Shown here one piece after another: positions 11,930-19,399 of a stretch of 64,000 bases of DNA (the first letter of the stretch is position 1; the number at the start of each line of letters is the position of its first letter). The stretch spans positions 62,001 through 126,000 of the forward strand of contig NZ_JACGXS010000003.1 of the NCBI RefSeq assembly GCF_014117215.1, in the 5' to 3' direction. The notes beneath the pieces were generated by a model, which saw nothing but the letters and a program-made list of their open reading frames with translations, had not been told where the DNA came from and ran no database searches. The position numbers were made by a program, and so were the translations under genes. Source of the stretch: Stenotrophomonas tumulicola (GTDB lineage: Bacteria; Pseudomonadota; Gammaproteobacteria; Xanthomonadales; Xanthomonadaceae).

Positions 11930-12688
11930 TTACAGCTCGCGCACCCAGATGTTGCGGTAGCTGACCTTGGCACCATGCTCCTGCAGGTAGATCGGGGCGC
12001 ATGCATGTGGCGCGTACGAAGGCGCACCGATGTACTCGGTCTTGCCCGACAGCACGGTGTCGTCCTGCACCAGGACGCCGTTGTGCAGGACGGTGATGCG
12101 GGCCGGTGAGGTGAGCCCGCCCCCCTGCGAGAAGCGCGGTGCCTTCCAGATGATGTCGTAGGCCTGCCATTCGCCCGGCGCACGCGAGGCATTCACCAGC
12201 GGAATGGCCTGCTTGTAGAGCGAGCCGGCCTGGCCGTTGGCATAGGTCGGGTTGTTGTAACTGTCGAGCACCTGCAGCTCATACAGTTCCTGCAGGAAGA
12301 TGCCGCTGTTGCCCCGATCCTGGCCGTCGAACCCTGCGGTCGCGGTGGGCGTGCGCCACTCGACATGCAGCTGGATATCGCAGAAATCCTGTTTGGTGCG
12401 GATCCCCTTGCTACCCGGAACCACGGTCATCGCACCGTCGGCGACGGTCCACGGCACGCGCCCGCCCTGCTCCGCCTCCCAGGCGGAGAGATCCTTGCCA
12501 TCGAACAGCACGATCGCGTCGGAGGGCGCGCCGTTGGAGGGCGTGGCCACGATCGCTGGCACGGGCTTCCACACCTCGGTTTTCGTTGGATCACGCGCGG
12601 GGTCGCCGCTGGTCTGTGCGAATGCAGGCGCGGTGGCCAGCAGGCAGGCCGCCGTCAGTAGCGTTCTGGTCATCGTGTTCCTCATCAT
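11930..12688 (-). CDS. DUF1080 family protein, putative 3-keto-disaccharide hydrolase
   Basis: About 252 residues with a Sec signal peptide (ending TAPAFAQ) and one DUF1080 (PF06439) jelly-roll domain: IVLFDGKDLSAW, DIQLHVEWRTP, GNSGIFLQELYELQVLDS and the closing YRNIWVREL. Family members are lectin-like beta-sandwiches; some have been shown to cleave 3-keto-glycosides. The start is taken at ATG 12688, which overlaps the upstream stop as TGATG; ATG 12673, with GAGG six bases upstream, is a good alternative and leaves the signal intact. It is the last gene of the minus-strand arm and is inferred to split the oxidised glycoside in the periplasm. Confidence 0.9.
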   Translation of the reverse strand: MMRNTMTRTLLTAACLLATAPAFAQTSGDPARDPTKTEVWKPVPAIVATPSNGAPSDAIVLFDGKDLSAWEAEQGGRVPWTVADGAMTVVPGSKGIRTKQDFCDIQLHVEWRTPTATAGFDGQDRGNSGIFLQELYELQVLDSYNNPTYANGQAGSLYKQAIPLVNASRAPGEWQAYDIIWKAPRFSQGGGLTSPARITVLHNGVLVQDDTVLSGKTEYIGAPSYAPHACAPIYLQEHGAKVSYRNIWVREL

Positions 12689-13266
12689 CAGCTGGTCCCC
12701 CACGCCGGCGTGCCGGGGGCATAGGCCAGGTCGCCGTCATAGCGACCCGGCACGGCGACGTACTGCAGCGCTTCGGTCGCGCCGGCCTTCGAGGTGAAGA
12801 AGCCGAAGATGGCCAGTTGCTTGATCATCGTGAAGTAATGCGGCGTCGCCTTCGCCGCTTCGGCAGTGCCGGTGTCGTCCACGTCGACGACGTGTTTCCT
12901 GGCTTCCGCATCCAGGACCCGCAGCAGCTCGGTGCGGGCCTGCGGCGTGAGCGACACGAATCGGCCACCGGCGCGTTTGTCGATATCGACCAGGCCGGCA
13001 CGGAACGTCGCCTGCTGCGGGGCGGTGTAGCAGTCGGTGACGAATCGCGCCATGAACGCGCCGGCGCCGGCGTCCTTCGCCCCCGGCGTTTTTGTCCGCG
13101 GCAGGATGGTCTCGGCGATCTCGTCCAGCGTGCCGACGTCGGCGGCAGAGAAGGTCGCCTTCGCCCCAGCGGCCGGCGCCTGTCCCTGCACGAGCGCGGG
13201 CAGGCCGACCATGGCCGCACCGGTGGCGGCGACGATCATCTTCAGGAGTTCGCGGCGTTCCATCAC
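12688..13266 (-). CDS. Gluconate 2-dehydrogenase subunit 3-like small subunit of GMC dehydrogenase
   Basis: A 192-residue protein with a Tat signal (ERRELLKMIVAATGAAMVG) and the helical gluconate_2-dh3 domain: VGTLDEIAETILPRTKTPGA, AFMARFVTDCY and KQLAIFGFFTSKAGATEALQY. In FAD-dependent glucose and glucoside dehydrogenases this subunit carries the Tat signal that exports the catalytic subunit, which has none. That fits the neighbour at 13263-14951, which lacks a signal and whose stop overlaps this gene's start by four bases. The downstream DUF1080 gene overlaps this stop. Role inferred: chaperone and export partner of the dehydrogenase. Confidence 0.93.
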   Translation of the reverse strand: MMERRELLKMIVAATGAAMVGLPALVQGQAPAAGAKATFSAADVGTLDEIAETILPRTKTPGAKDAGAGAFMARFVTDCYTAPQQATFRAGLVDIDKRAGGRFVSLTPQARTELLRVLDAEARKHVVDVDDTGTAEAAKATPHYFTMIKQLAIFGFFTSKAGATEALQYVAVPGRYDGDLAYAPGTPAWGTS

Positions 13267-14951
13267 AGGTTCCCCGCTTTCAGCTCGCGCACGGCATGGT
13301 CGGCTGCCCGCGCCGTCAGCGCCATGTAGGTCAGCGAGGGATTCACGCAGGCGCTGGAGGTCATGCAGGCGCCATCGGTCACATAGACGTTGGGCGCATC
13401 CCAGACCTGGTTGTGCTGGTTCAGTACGGAGTTGCTGCGGTCACGGCCCATGCGGGCGGTCCCCATTTCGTGGATGCCCTTGCCCGGGGCGTAGTCGTCA
13501 TCGTGCATCTTCACGTCCTTGATACCGGCGGCCTCCAGCATCTCGGCGGCATCGGCGGCCATGTCCTTGCGCATGGCGGTTTCGTTCGCGCGCAGGGAAA
13601 CGTCCATCGCCAACACCGGCAACCCCCATTTGTCCTTGCGCTGCGGGTCCAGGCGAATCGTATTGTCGTGGTGAGGCAGCATTTCGCCGAATCCGGTCAT
13701 GCCGATGTGCCAGTCGCCCGGCAAGGTCAGTGCGTCCTTCAGATCGGCGCCGATGTTCAGCTCGGCGATCTCGCGCGACCACCCGTTGCGGCTGGCACCG
13801 CCCTGGTAGCCGAACCCGCGCCGATAACCACGCTTGTCATCCGTGGCGACATTGCGGAAACGGGGAATGTAGAAACCACAGGGACGGCGGCCGAAATAGT
13901 ACTTGTCGTCGTAGCCCTCGACCCGGCCGGAGGCACCGGCGCCGAAATGATGATCCATCACGTTGTGCCCGAGCTCGCCGGACGAAGAACCCAGCCCGCC
14001 TTCCCAGACATCGGTGGCCGAATTCATCAGCAGCCAGCTCGAGTTGAAGGAAGAGGCGTTGAGGAAGATGACGTTGGCCGTGTACTGGTAGGTCTGTCCG
14101 CTCTCGGCATCGATGACCTCCACGCCCCGCGCACGCTTGCGGTCCTTGTCGTACAGCACTTCCTTGACGATCGAGAACGGCCGCAACGTCAGGTTGCCCG
14201 TCTTCATGGCCGCCGGCAGCGTCGCCGACTGGGTCGAGAAATAGGCGCCGAAGGGACAGCCCAGGATGCACTTGTTGCGATACTGGCAGTTGACGCGGCC
14301 CTGCTCGACCTTGGGCTGGGTGATGTTCGCGGTGCGCGAATGGATCATGTGCCGTGTGCCGCCAAAGGCCTTCTTGATGCGCGCGGCCACGTCCTTCTCG
14401 ACGATGTTCAACGGGATCGGCGGCAGGAACTCGCCATCCGGCAACACGTCCAGCCCCTCACGCGTGCCGGCGATGCCGGCGAACTTCTCCACGTGGTCGT
14501 ACCAGGGCGCGATGTCGGCGTAACGGATCGGCCAGTCGGTGGCGATGCCGTCCTTGAGGTTCGCCTCGAAATCCAGGTCCGACAGGCGATAACTCTGCCG
14601 CCCCCACATCAGCGAGCGGCCACCCACGTGATAGCCGCGGAACCAATCGAATCGCTTGGTTTCGATGTAGGGCGATTCCTTTTCATTGGCCCACATTCCT
14701 TCGAGGTTCTCGGCCAGGCCGTAATCGCGCATCAACACCGGAAAGTCGGCCTTCATCGCCTGGGTGGGCCGGTTGCGGTGTGGGAAATCCCACGACTCCT
14801 TCATCGCATTGACGTAGTCCTTGACGTGCTCGATGTTGCGTCCGCGTTCCAGCATCAGGACCTTGAGGCCTTTCTCGGTCAGTTCCTTCGCCGCCCAACC
14901 GCCACTGATTCCCGAGCCAACGACGATCGCGTCGTAATGATTGTCTGCCAT
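13263..14951 (-). CDS. GMC oxidoreductase, putative FAD-dependent glycoside 3-dehydrogenase
   Basis: A 562-residue flavoprotein. The FAD-binding motif is IVVGSGISGGWAAKELTEKG (residues 9-28), and the GMC C-terminal catalytic region holds GIHEMGTARMG (catalytic His) and CVNPSLTYMALTARAADH (second His/Asn position). Three cysteines in NCQYRNKCILGC (Cys222, Cys228, Cys232) match the iron-sulfur site of the bacterial FAD-glucose/glucoside dehydrogenase type. There is no signal peptide, and export probably depends on the Tat signal of the small subunit. Known relatives oxidise C3 of glucosides and galactosides. It is followed by the small subunit and DUF1080 genes with overlaps, forming one translational unit. 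Exact substrate is unknown. Confidence 0.92.
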   Translation of the reverse strand: MADNHYDAIVVGSGISGGWAAKELTEKGLKVLMLERGRNIEHVKDYVNAMKESWDFPHRNRPTQAMKADFPVLMRDYGLAENLEGMWANEKESPYIETKRFDWFRGYHVGGRSLMWGRQSYRLSDLDFEANLKDGIATDWPIRYADIAPWYDHVEKFAGIAGTREGLDVLPDGEFLPPIPLNIVEKDVAARIKKAFGGTRHMIHSRTANITQPKVEQGRVNCQYRNKCILGCPFGAYFSTQSATLPAAMKTGNLTLRPFSIVKEVLYDKDRKRARGVEVIDAESGQTYQYTANVIFLNASSFNSSWLLMNSATDVWEGGLGSSSGELGHNVMDHHFGAGASGRVEGYDDKYYFGRRPCGFYIPRFRNVATDDKRGYRRGFGYQGGASRNGWSREIAELNIGADLKDALTLPGDWHIGMTGFGEMLPHHDNTIRLDPQRKDKWGLPVLAMDVSLRANETAMRKDMAADAAEMLEAAGIKDVKMHDDDYAPGKGIHEMGTARMGRDRSNSVLNQHNQVWDAPNVYVTDGACMTSSACVNPSLTYMALTARAADHAVRELKAGNL

Positions 14952-14981
14952 GGGTTCTACTTCACCTTGGTGGATATCGTT

Positions 14982-15884
14982 TCAGACGTCGCAGAGGCGG
15001 ATCGCCTCGCGCAGCGAACCGACGGGATCCGGCGCCGCAGGCATGAATTCCTGTGCCAGATAACCATCGAAACCGGTGTCGCGGATCGCGCGACAGATGG
15101 CGGGATAGTGGAGTTCCTGCTGGTCTCCGATCTCGTGCCGGCCAGGCACGCCCGCGGTGTGGTAATGCTTGAAGAACGCGTGATGCCTGCCGATGGTGGC
15201 GATGATGTCGCCCTCCATGATCTGCATGTGGTAGATGTCGTACAGCAGGCCGAAATTTTCCGAGCCGATCCGGCGGCACAGCTCGACGCCCCATGCGGAG
15301 TGGTCGCACAGGTAGTCGGGATGATCGACCTTGGAATTCAGCAGTTCCATCACCAGCACGACGCCGCGCTTCTCGGCATGGCCGAGGACGCGCTTGAGCC
15401 CTGCTTCGGCATGGGCCATGCCTTCCTGGGGATCCATGCCGCTGCGATTGCCGGAGAAGCAGATGAGATTGCGATAGCCGGCATCGGCCACCAGGTCGAT
15501 GTGCCGCGTGTAGCGCTCCACCAGTTGGTCGTGGAACTGGCTGCCGGCAAAGCCCTTGTCCAGGCCCAGCTCGGCGCCGTTGCACATCGAGCTGTACACG
15601 CCATGCGCCTTCAGCGTGGGCCAGTCCTCCGGGCCAACCAGATCGATGGCGGCGAAGCCGATGCCCTTCACCGTCTGGCACAGCTGGGCGATGGACTGCT
15701 GCGGGAACGTCCAACGGGCGACGGAATGCTTCAGGTTGCCCTTGAGCGGCGCGGTGGTGGCAAGCGCAGGCAGCACGCCGGCCGCAGCCGCACCCAGGCC
15801 AAGGCTCCCGGCGACAGCCATGCGCAGCGCATCGCGCCGCGTGAGCCGTGAACCTTGGATCGATCCAATCGAGTGGATGGACAT
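14982..15884 (-). CDS. Tat-exported hydroxypyruvate isomerase-like TIM-barrel protein
   Basis: A 300-residue TIM-barrel protein with an unmistakable Tat signal (LTRRDALRMAVAGSLGLGAA, about residues 13-32). The start ATG 15884 is preferred over a longer in-frame start that would run across the operator. The barrel resembles hydroxypyruvate isomerases and sugar epimerases: VLVMELLNSKVDHPDYLCD (Glu), LLYDIYHMQIMEGD (Asp, His), FKHYHTAGVPGRHEIGD (His) and YLAQEFMPA (Glu). First gene of the minus-strand arm, 30 bases upstream of the GMC gene. Cofactor-free folded export via Tat suggests it binds a metal before export. Substrate inferred to be a keto-sugar or keto-glycoside. Confidence 0.9.
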   Translation of the reverse strand: MSIHSIGSIQGSRLTRRDALRMAVAGSLGLGAAAAGVLPALATTAPLKGNLKHSVARWTFPQQSIAQLCQTVKGIGFAAIDLVGPEDWPTLKAHGVYSSMCNGAELGLDKGFAGSQFHDQLVERYTRHIDLVADAGYRNLICFSGNRSGMDPQEGMAHAEAGLKRVLGHAEKRGVVLVMELLNSKVDHPDYLCDHSAWGVELCRRIGSENFGLLYDIYHMQIMEGDIIATIGRHHAFFKHYHTAGVPGRHEIGDQQELHYPAICRAIRDTGFDGYLAQEFMPAAPDPVGSLREAIRLCDV

Positions 15885-15933
15885 CCGCGTTCCGGCCTCC
15901 CAACCGGTGTCAAATGCTGACGGGTTTGCCACG

Positions 15934-15949
15934 ATGCAATCGATTGCAC
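15934..15949. promoter_or_regulatory. Second copy of the LacI-type operator
   Basis: TGCAATCGATTGCA at 15935-15948 repeats exactly the core of the palindrome at 7149-7164. It lies about 50 bases upstream of the ATG at 15884, in the expected promoter position of the minus-strand arm. The two copies bracket the whole locus, which argues for joint control by the repressor at 6077-7084. Confidence 0.8.
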
Positions 15950-16029
15950 CATAGAGGAGGGAATCGTTTTTTTGCAAGACGCAGTGCACGAAAATCTATG
16001 CTGCAGGGCACAACGCCTGTTCGGGATGA

Positions 16030-16060
16030 AAAAAAAGCCCGCTGGAAAGCGGGCTTTCTG
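16030..16060 (-). terminator. Rho-independent terminator of ssb
   Basis: Read on the minus strand, AAAGCCCGCTTTCCAGCGGG-type stem (arms AGCCCGCT and AGCGGGCT) is followed by a run of eight T. It stands 24 bases after the ssb stop. Confidence 0.9.
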
Positions 16061-16083
16061 ATCAAACGCGGGGCAGGTGCGAA

Positions 16084-16629
16084 TCAGAACGGGATATCGT
16101 CATCAGCGAAGTCGTCCATCGGCGGCGCCTGCTGCGGCTGCTGCTGGGGACGCTGCTGGCCGTAGCCGCCGCCCTGCCCGCCTTGACCACCCTGGCGCTG
16201 ACCGCCGCCACCGCCACCGTATTCCTGACGCGGGGCCTGCTGGCGCTGCGGACGATCGCCGCCACCGCCACCGCCACCGCCACCGCCGCCTTCACCACGG
16301 CCGCCCAGCATCTGCATTTCGTCGGCAATGATGTCCGTGGAGTACTTCTCCACGCCATCCTGACCGGTGTACTTGTCGTAACGCAGGCTGCCTTCGACGT
16401 AGACCGAGCTGCCCTTGCGCAGGTATTCGCCGGCGATTTCGCCGAGCTTGCCGAAGAACACCACGCGGTGCCATTCGGTGCGCTCCTGCTGGTTGCCGTC
16501 CTTGTCCTTGCGGACACTGGTGGTGGCCAGGCTGATGCGGGTGATCGCCATGCCGCCCTGGGTGTACTTCACGTCCGGGTCGTTGCCGAGGTTGCCGACC
16601 AGGATGACTTTATTGATGCCACGCGCCAT
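16084..16629 (-). CDS. ssb: Single-stranded DNA-binding protein
   Basis: A 181-residue SSB. The OB-fold occupies residues 1-110 ([63 protein letters not shown]). A Gly- and Gln-rich flexible linker with long glycine runs follows, and the protein ends in the canonical acidic tip [11 protein letters not shown], which recruits replication and repair proteins. ATG 16629 gives the standard N-terminus. It acts as a tetramer on ssDNA in replication, recombination and repair. A strong terminator follows at 16030-16060. Confidence 0.98.
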   Translation of the reverse strand: MARGINKVILVGNLGNDPDVKYTQGGMAITRISLATTSVRKDKDGNQQERTEWHRVVFFGKLGEIAGEYLRKGSSVYVEGSLRYDKYTGQDGVEKYSTDIIADEMQMLGGRGEGGGGGGGGGGGDRPQRQQAPRQEYGGGGGGQRQGGQGGQGGGYGQQRPQQQPQQAPPMDDFADDDIPF

Positions 16630-16871
16630 AGGAGTGTTCTTCTGTTGTCCGGGGACAGGCTCCAGCGCGGGCTGCCGGGAAGGCGCCACCTGCAGGATCT
16701 GTCCCTCATGGTGTCAAAGGGGTCCGAACGGCTCATATTAGCATCCCCCCGGGGCCCTCGCTCCCGGGATCCCGGACAGCTTGGGTCGGGTTTCGCCCCC
16801 TGTCACCGCGGGAACCTGGACGGACTGTCCGGTGGGCCGTCAGTTGGCTGGTCTTGCCTGCAGCCCCGGAA

Positions 16872-17405
16872 TCAACGGGGTACCTTGCAGCGGCGCATCA
16901 CCCAGCCCCATGACCAGGCAAACAGCCTGGCCGAGGCGATGAAGATGCATAACGCGATGATTCCGAAAAACGTCGGCCATTGCTGCGCCAAGGGAATCCT
17001 GAACACCAGAACGAAAAGCGCATGTCCCTCGGCAGCGATCAGCGGTGCGCCAATCATCCATCCTGCAATAAGCCAACGATCGCGGCGGCCAAAGACCTTG
17101 GCGAAATCGCGATGATAGGCGAGGCGTGTGACGTAATAGGTCAGCACCGCGGTGAGGAACAGGAGGGTGTAACCCGCCAGCGTAAAATCCTCCGTTACGC
17201 GGATCTTGTGCCAGCCGCTCAACATTGCATCGCCGATAAGGATCCACTGCCCTGCGGGTGGATCGTAGTGCAGGATCGGAACAATCCCGACGCTTAGTGC
17301 AAGCCACACCAATCCGTGGAAGCAGCACCAGGCAAAAACGATCGCCACCGCGCCCGCCAGATAGAAGCGCAGATTGACGAAGCCGGTTGGCTCGGAAGAT
17401 CCCAT
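16872..17405 (-). CDS. Four-helix membrane protein of unknown function
   Basis: About 177 residues with four hydrophobic segments: LRFYLAGAVAIVFAWCCFHG, a segment around AGYTLLFLTAVLTYYV, WLIAGWMIGAPLIAAEGHAL, and FFGIIALCIFIASARLFAWSW. A charged segment HRDFAKVFGRRDR lies between helices 2 and 3, and the C-terminus is basic. I do not recognise the family. ATG 17405 is chosen; an in-frame TTG at 17447 would extend it by 14 residues. It stands alone between ssb and a LacI regulator gene, without operon partners. Codon usage is less GC-rich than in the neighbours. Confidence 0.7.
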   Translation of the reverse strand: MGSSEPTGFVNLRFYLAGAVAIVFAWCCFHGLVWLALSVGIVPILHYDPPAGQWILIGDAMLSGWHKIRVTEDFTLAGYTLLFLTAVLTYYVTRLAYHRDFAKVFGRRDRWLIAGWMIGAPLIAAEGHALFVLVFRIPLAQQWPTFFGIIALCIFIASARLFAWSWGWVMRRCKVPR

Positions 17406-17878
17406 GCGCGTCACATCTCGAAGTCGGGAAGTCGCTGCCTGCTTCAAAATACCTAGTCCGCGTCAGGCTTGGCAACTCTACTTCTGGGCCGGGCGCGCTG
17501 CCGGATGAGCGACCTGCTCGGCACCAGCCAAATTCAACATTTCCTCATGGCGCAAAGCCCACCTGCCGCGCAGGATGACGGTGCTGGTCCAGCAGGGCCA
17601 GCGGGGATCACAGTCCCCACCTGAGCAGTACCCCCCGCGCTTTGCCTATGTTTGCCATCAGGGCAGAGTATGCATCGACTCGTCGGTTCCATGGCGGGCG
17701 GTGCGCGGGGATCTCCGGATCCGCCGGATCATTGGGGGTTATGCTCAGCCGGTACTGTGACCCGCACCGTCCGCCACCTTGCGCTCCGGCGCAGGTGGTT
17801 CGGGGTCGTGCACGCGTTCAGCCAGCGACCTGCGACAGCCCATGGCATCATGCAGGCCGTCACCCCAACGCTGCTGTC
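17406..17878. other. Intergenic region without a supported gene
   Basis: About 470 bases between the divergent membrane protein gene and the LacI regulator gene. It should contain the promoters of both. No copy of the TGCATACGTATTCA operator was found here, and no convincing -35/-10 pair, RNA or small gene was recognised. Confidence 0.5.
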
Positions 17879-18910
17879 ATGACCATCAAAGGCAAAGCCA
17901 CCTCCCTGGACATCGCCCACCTGGCCGGGGTTTCCCAGCCCACGGTGTCGCGTGCCCTGCGCGGCAGCCCGATGGTCAATGCGGAAACCCGCGAACGCAT
18001 CCTGCGCATCGCCCGCGAGCTCAATTACAAGGTGGACAAGAATGCGTCCAACCTGCGCCTGCGCAACGCGGGCACGCTGGCGCTGCTGTTCTTCGAAGAC
18101 CCCACGCCGGACGATTCATTGATCAACCCGTTCTTCCATTCGATGCTGGGCTCGATCACCCGCGCCTGCGCGCTGCACGGGCATGACCTGCTGGTGTCGT
18201 TCCAGCAGCTGTCCACCGACTGGCAGGCCGACTACGAAGACAGCTACAAGGCCAACGGCATCATCCTGTTGGGCTATGGCGATTACCACGAATCGCGCGA
18301 GCGGCTGCAGCGGCTGGTCGAACAGGGCACGCACTTCGTGCGTTGGGGGGCGGCACTGCCCGACCAGCCCGGCGTGTCCATCGGCAGCGACAACTTCCAG
18401 GGAGGCTTCGACGTCACCTCCCACCTGTTGGACCAGGGCTGCCGCCGGATCGCCTTCCTGGGCCATGCCTCCAGCCACTATCCCGAGTTCGAAGAGCGCT
18501 ATCGTGGCCACGTTGCCGCACTCCGCGAACGCGGCCTGGCAACGGACCCGACGCTACAGCACGATGCGATCACCACCGAAGATTCCGGCCATGCCGCGTG
18601 CCAGGCGCTGCTGGCCCAGGGCACCCCGTTCGATGCCATCTGCGCAGCCAGCGACCTGATCGCCATCGGCGCGCTGCGCGCCCTGCGCGAACAGGGCCTG
18701 CGCGTGCCACAGGACGTACTGGTCACCGGCTTCGACGACATTCCGTTGGCCGCGTCCATGTCACCGGCGCTGACCACCGTGCAGCAGGACACCAAGCAGG
18801 CCGGCCAGTTGCTGGTGGAGAAACTGCTGGCGCAGATCGCACGCGAACCGGTGGAAGGAATGAGCATTCCGGTGAAGCTGGTGCTGCGGGAATCGTCGCG
18901 GCGGGGATGA
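17879..18910 (+). CDS. LacI family regulator of the maltose locus
   Basis: A 343-residue LacI/GalR repressor. The helix-turn-helix is SLDIAHLAGVSQPTVSRALR (residues 9-28), followed by a hinge at NASNLRLRNAG, and a sugar-binding domain with TPDDSLINPFFHSMLGSI and the C-terminal motif VTGFDDIPLAASMSPALTTV. ATG 17879 gives MTIKGKATSLDI; the open frame upstream is not supported by a ribosome site. In Xanthomonas, related regulators control malto-oligosaccharide loci with the same gene content. The likely operators are the three exact TGCATACGTATTCA copies downstream at 25112, 27351 and 32545. The stop codon TGA overlaps a SMAG palindrome. Confidence 0.9.
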   Translation: MTIKGKATSLDIAHLAGVSQPTVSRALRGSPMVNAETRERILRIARELNYKVDKNASNLRLRNAGTLALLFFEDPTPDDSLINPFFHSMLGSITRACALHGHDLLVSFQQLSTDWQADYEDSYKANGIILLGYGDYHESRERLQRLVEQGTHFVRWGAALPDQPGVSIGSDNFQGGFDVTSHLLDQGCRRIAFLGHASSHYPEFEERYRGHVAALRERGLATDPTLQHDAITTEDSGHAACQALLAQGTPFDAICAASDLIAIGALRALREQGLRVPQDVLVTGFDDIPLAASMSPALTTVQQDTKQAGQLLVEKLLAQIAREPVEGMSIPVKLVLRESSRRG

Positions 18911-18932
18911 CGGGCATGGCCCGTCACTACCG
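18908..18932. repeat. SMAG palindrome overlapping the LacI gene stop
   Basis: GACGGGCATGGCCCGTC (18909-18925) followed by CACTACCGG has the SMAG form. The palindrome begins within the TGA stop codon of the regulator gene and is likely to form the end of its transcript. Confidence 0.75.
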
Positions 18933-18935
18933 GGT

Positions 18936-19316
18936 TCAGGCGAAGTCTTTCAGGATCTCGCCCACGCCGGTCGGGGATATCTCGAAGCCCAGCGTGGTGC
19001 CCGGGTTGATCACCACGCCATAGCCGCCCGGCACGCGGCGCAGCACGTCCAGCATCAGCCAGCGGATCTGGTGCGGGGCCTGTTCGGAATGGAACCCCAC
19101 ACGCGCCGGGTCGGTGAACACCGCCACGTGCAGCACGCCCTGCTTGTCGAACAGCAGCGGGTCGAAGCCGCTGCCGTCCGGGGTGACCAGGCTGCCGGTC
19201 AGCAGCACCACCTCGGAGGCCACGAAGGCCTGCATGAAGGCCTTGATCGGCAACTGGCCGTTCATCGCGGTCTGCAGCAGGGTTTCAATCGGGGACTGGG
19301 GTGGCAGATCGGTCAT
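18936..19316 (-). CDS. SseB N-terminal-domain family protein
   Basis: A 126-residue soluble protein resembling the SseB N-terminal domain family (PF07179). It opens SPIETLLQTAMNGQLPIKAF, with central FDKQGVLHVAVFTDPARVG and a terminal GYGVVINPGTTLGFEISP. Members are widespread enhancer- or housekeeping-type proteins without a proven function and are not by themselves evidence of type III secretion. It is a single gene between two SMAG palindromes and convergent with the LacI regulator gene. No export signal is seen. Confidence 0.8.
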   Translation of the reverse strand: MTDLPPQSPIETLLQTAMNGQLPIKAFMQAFVASEVVLLTGSLVTPDGSGFDPLLFDKQGVLHVAVFTDPARVGFHSEQAPHQIRWLMLDVLRRVPGGYGVVINPGTTLGFEISPTGVGEILKDFA

Positions 19317-19354
19317 GGTTCAGCGGTACCAGAGGGGTCCGATAGTGTATCGCG

Positions 19355-19379
19355 ACGCCGGGCATGGCCCGGCGCTACC
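19355..19379. repeat. SMAG palindrome
   Basis: GCCGGGCATGGCCCGGC with trailing GCTACC is a SMAG unit in the gap between the amylase gene end (19400) and the start of the SseB-like gene. Confidence 0.8.
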
Positions 19380-19399
19380 TGTCCCACCCGGCCTGCCTG

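Noticed and set aside
13092..15851. Very long open frame on the plus strand opposite the GMC and TIM-barrel genes
   Set aside because: It is a GC-rich antisense shadow. The opposite strand encodes clear families with signal peptides, and the shadow has no recognisable motif.
18936..19316. Type III secretion locus suggested by the SseB-like protein
   Set aside because: The domain is widespread outside secretion systems and no secretion gene is nearby.
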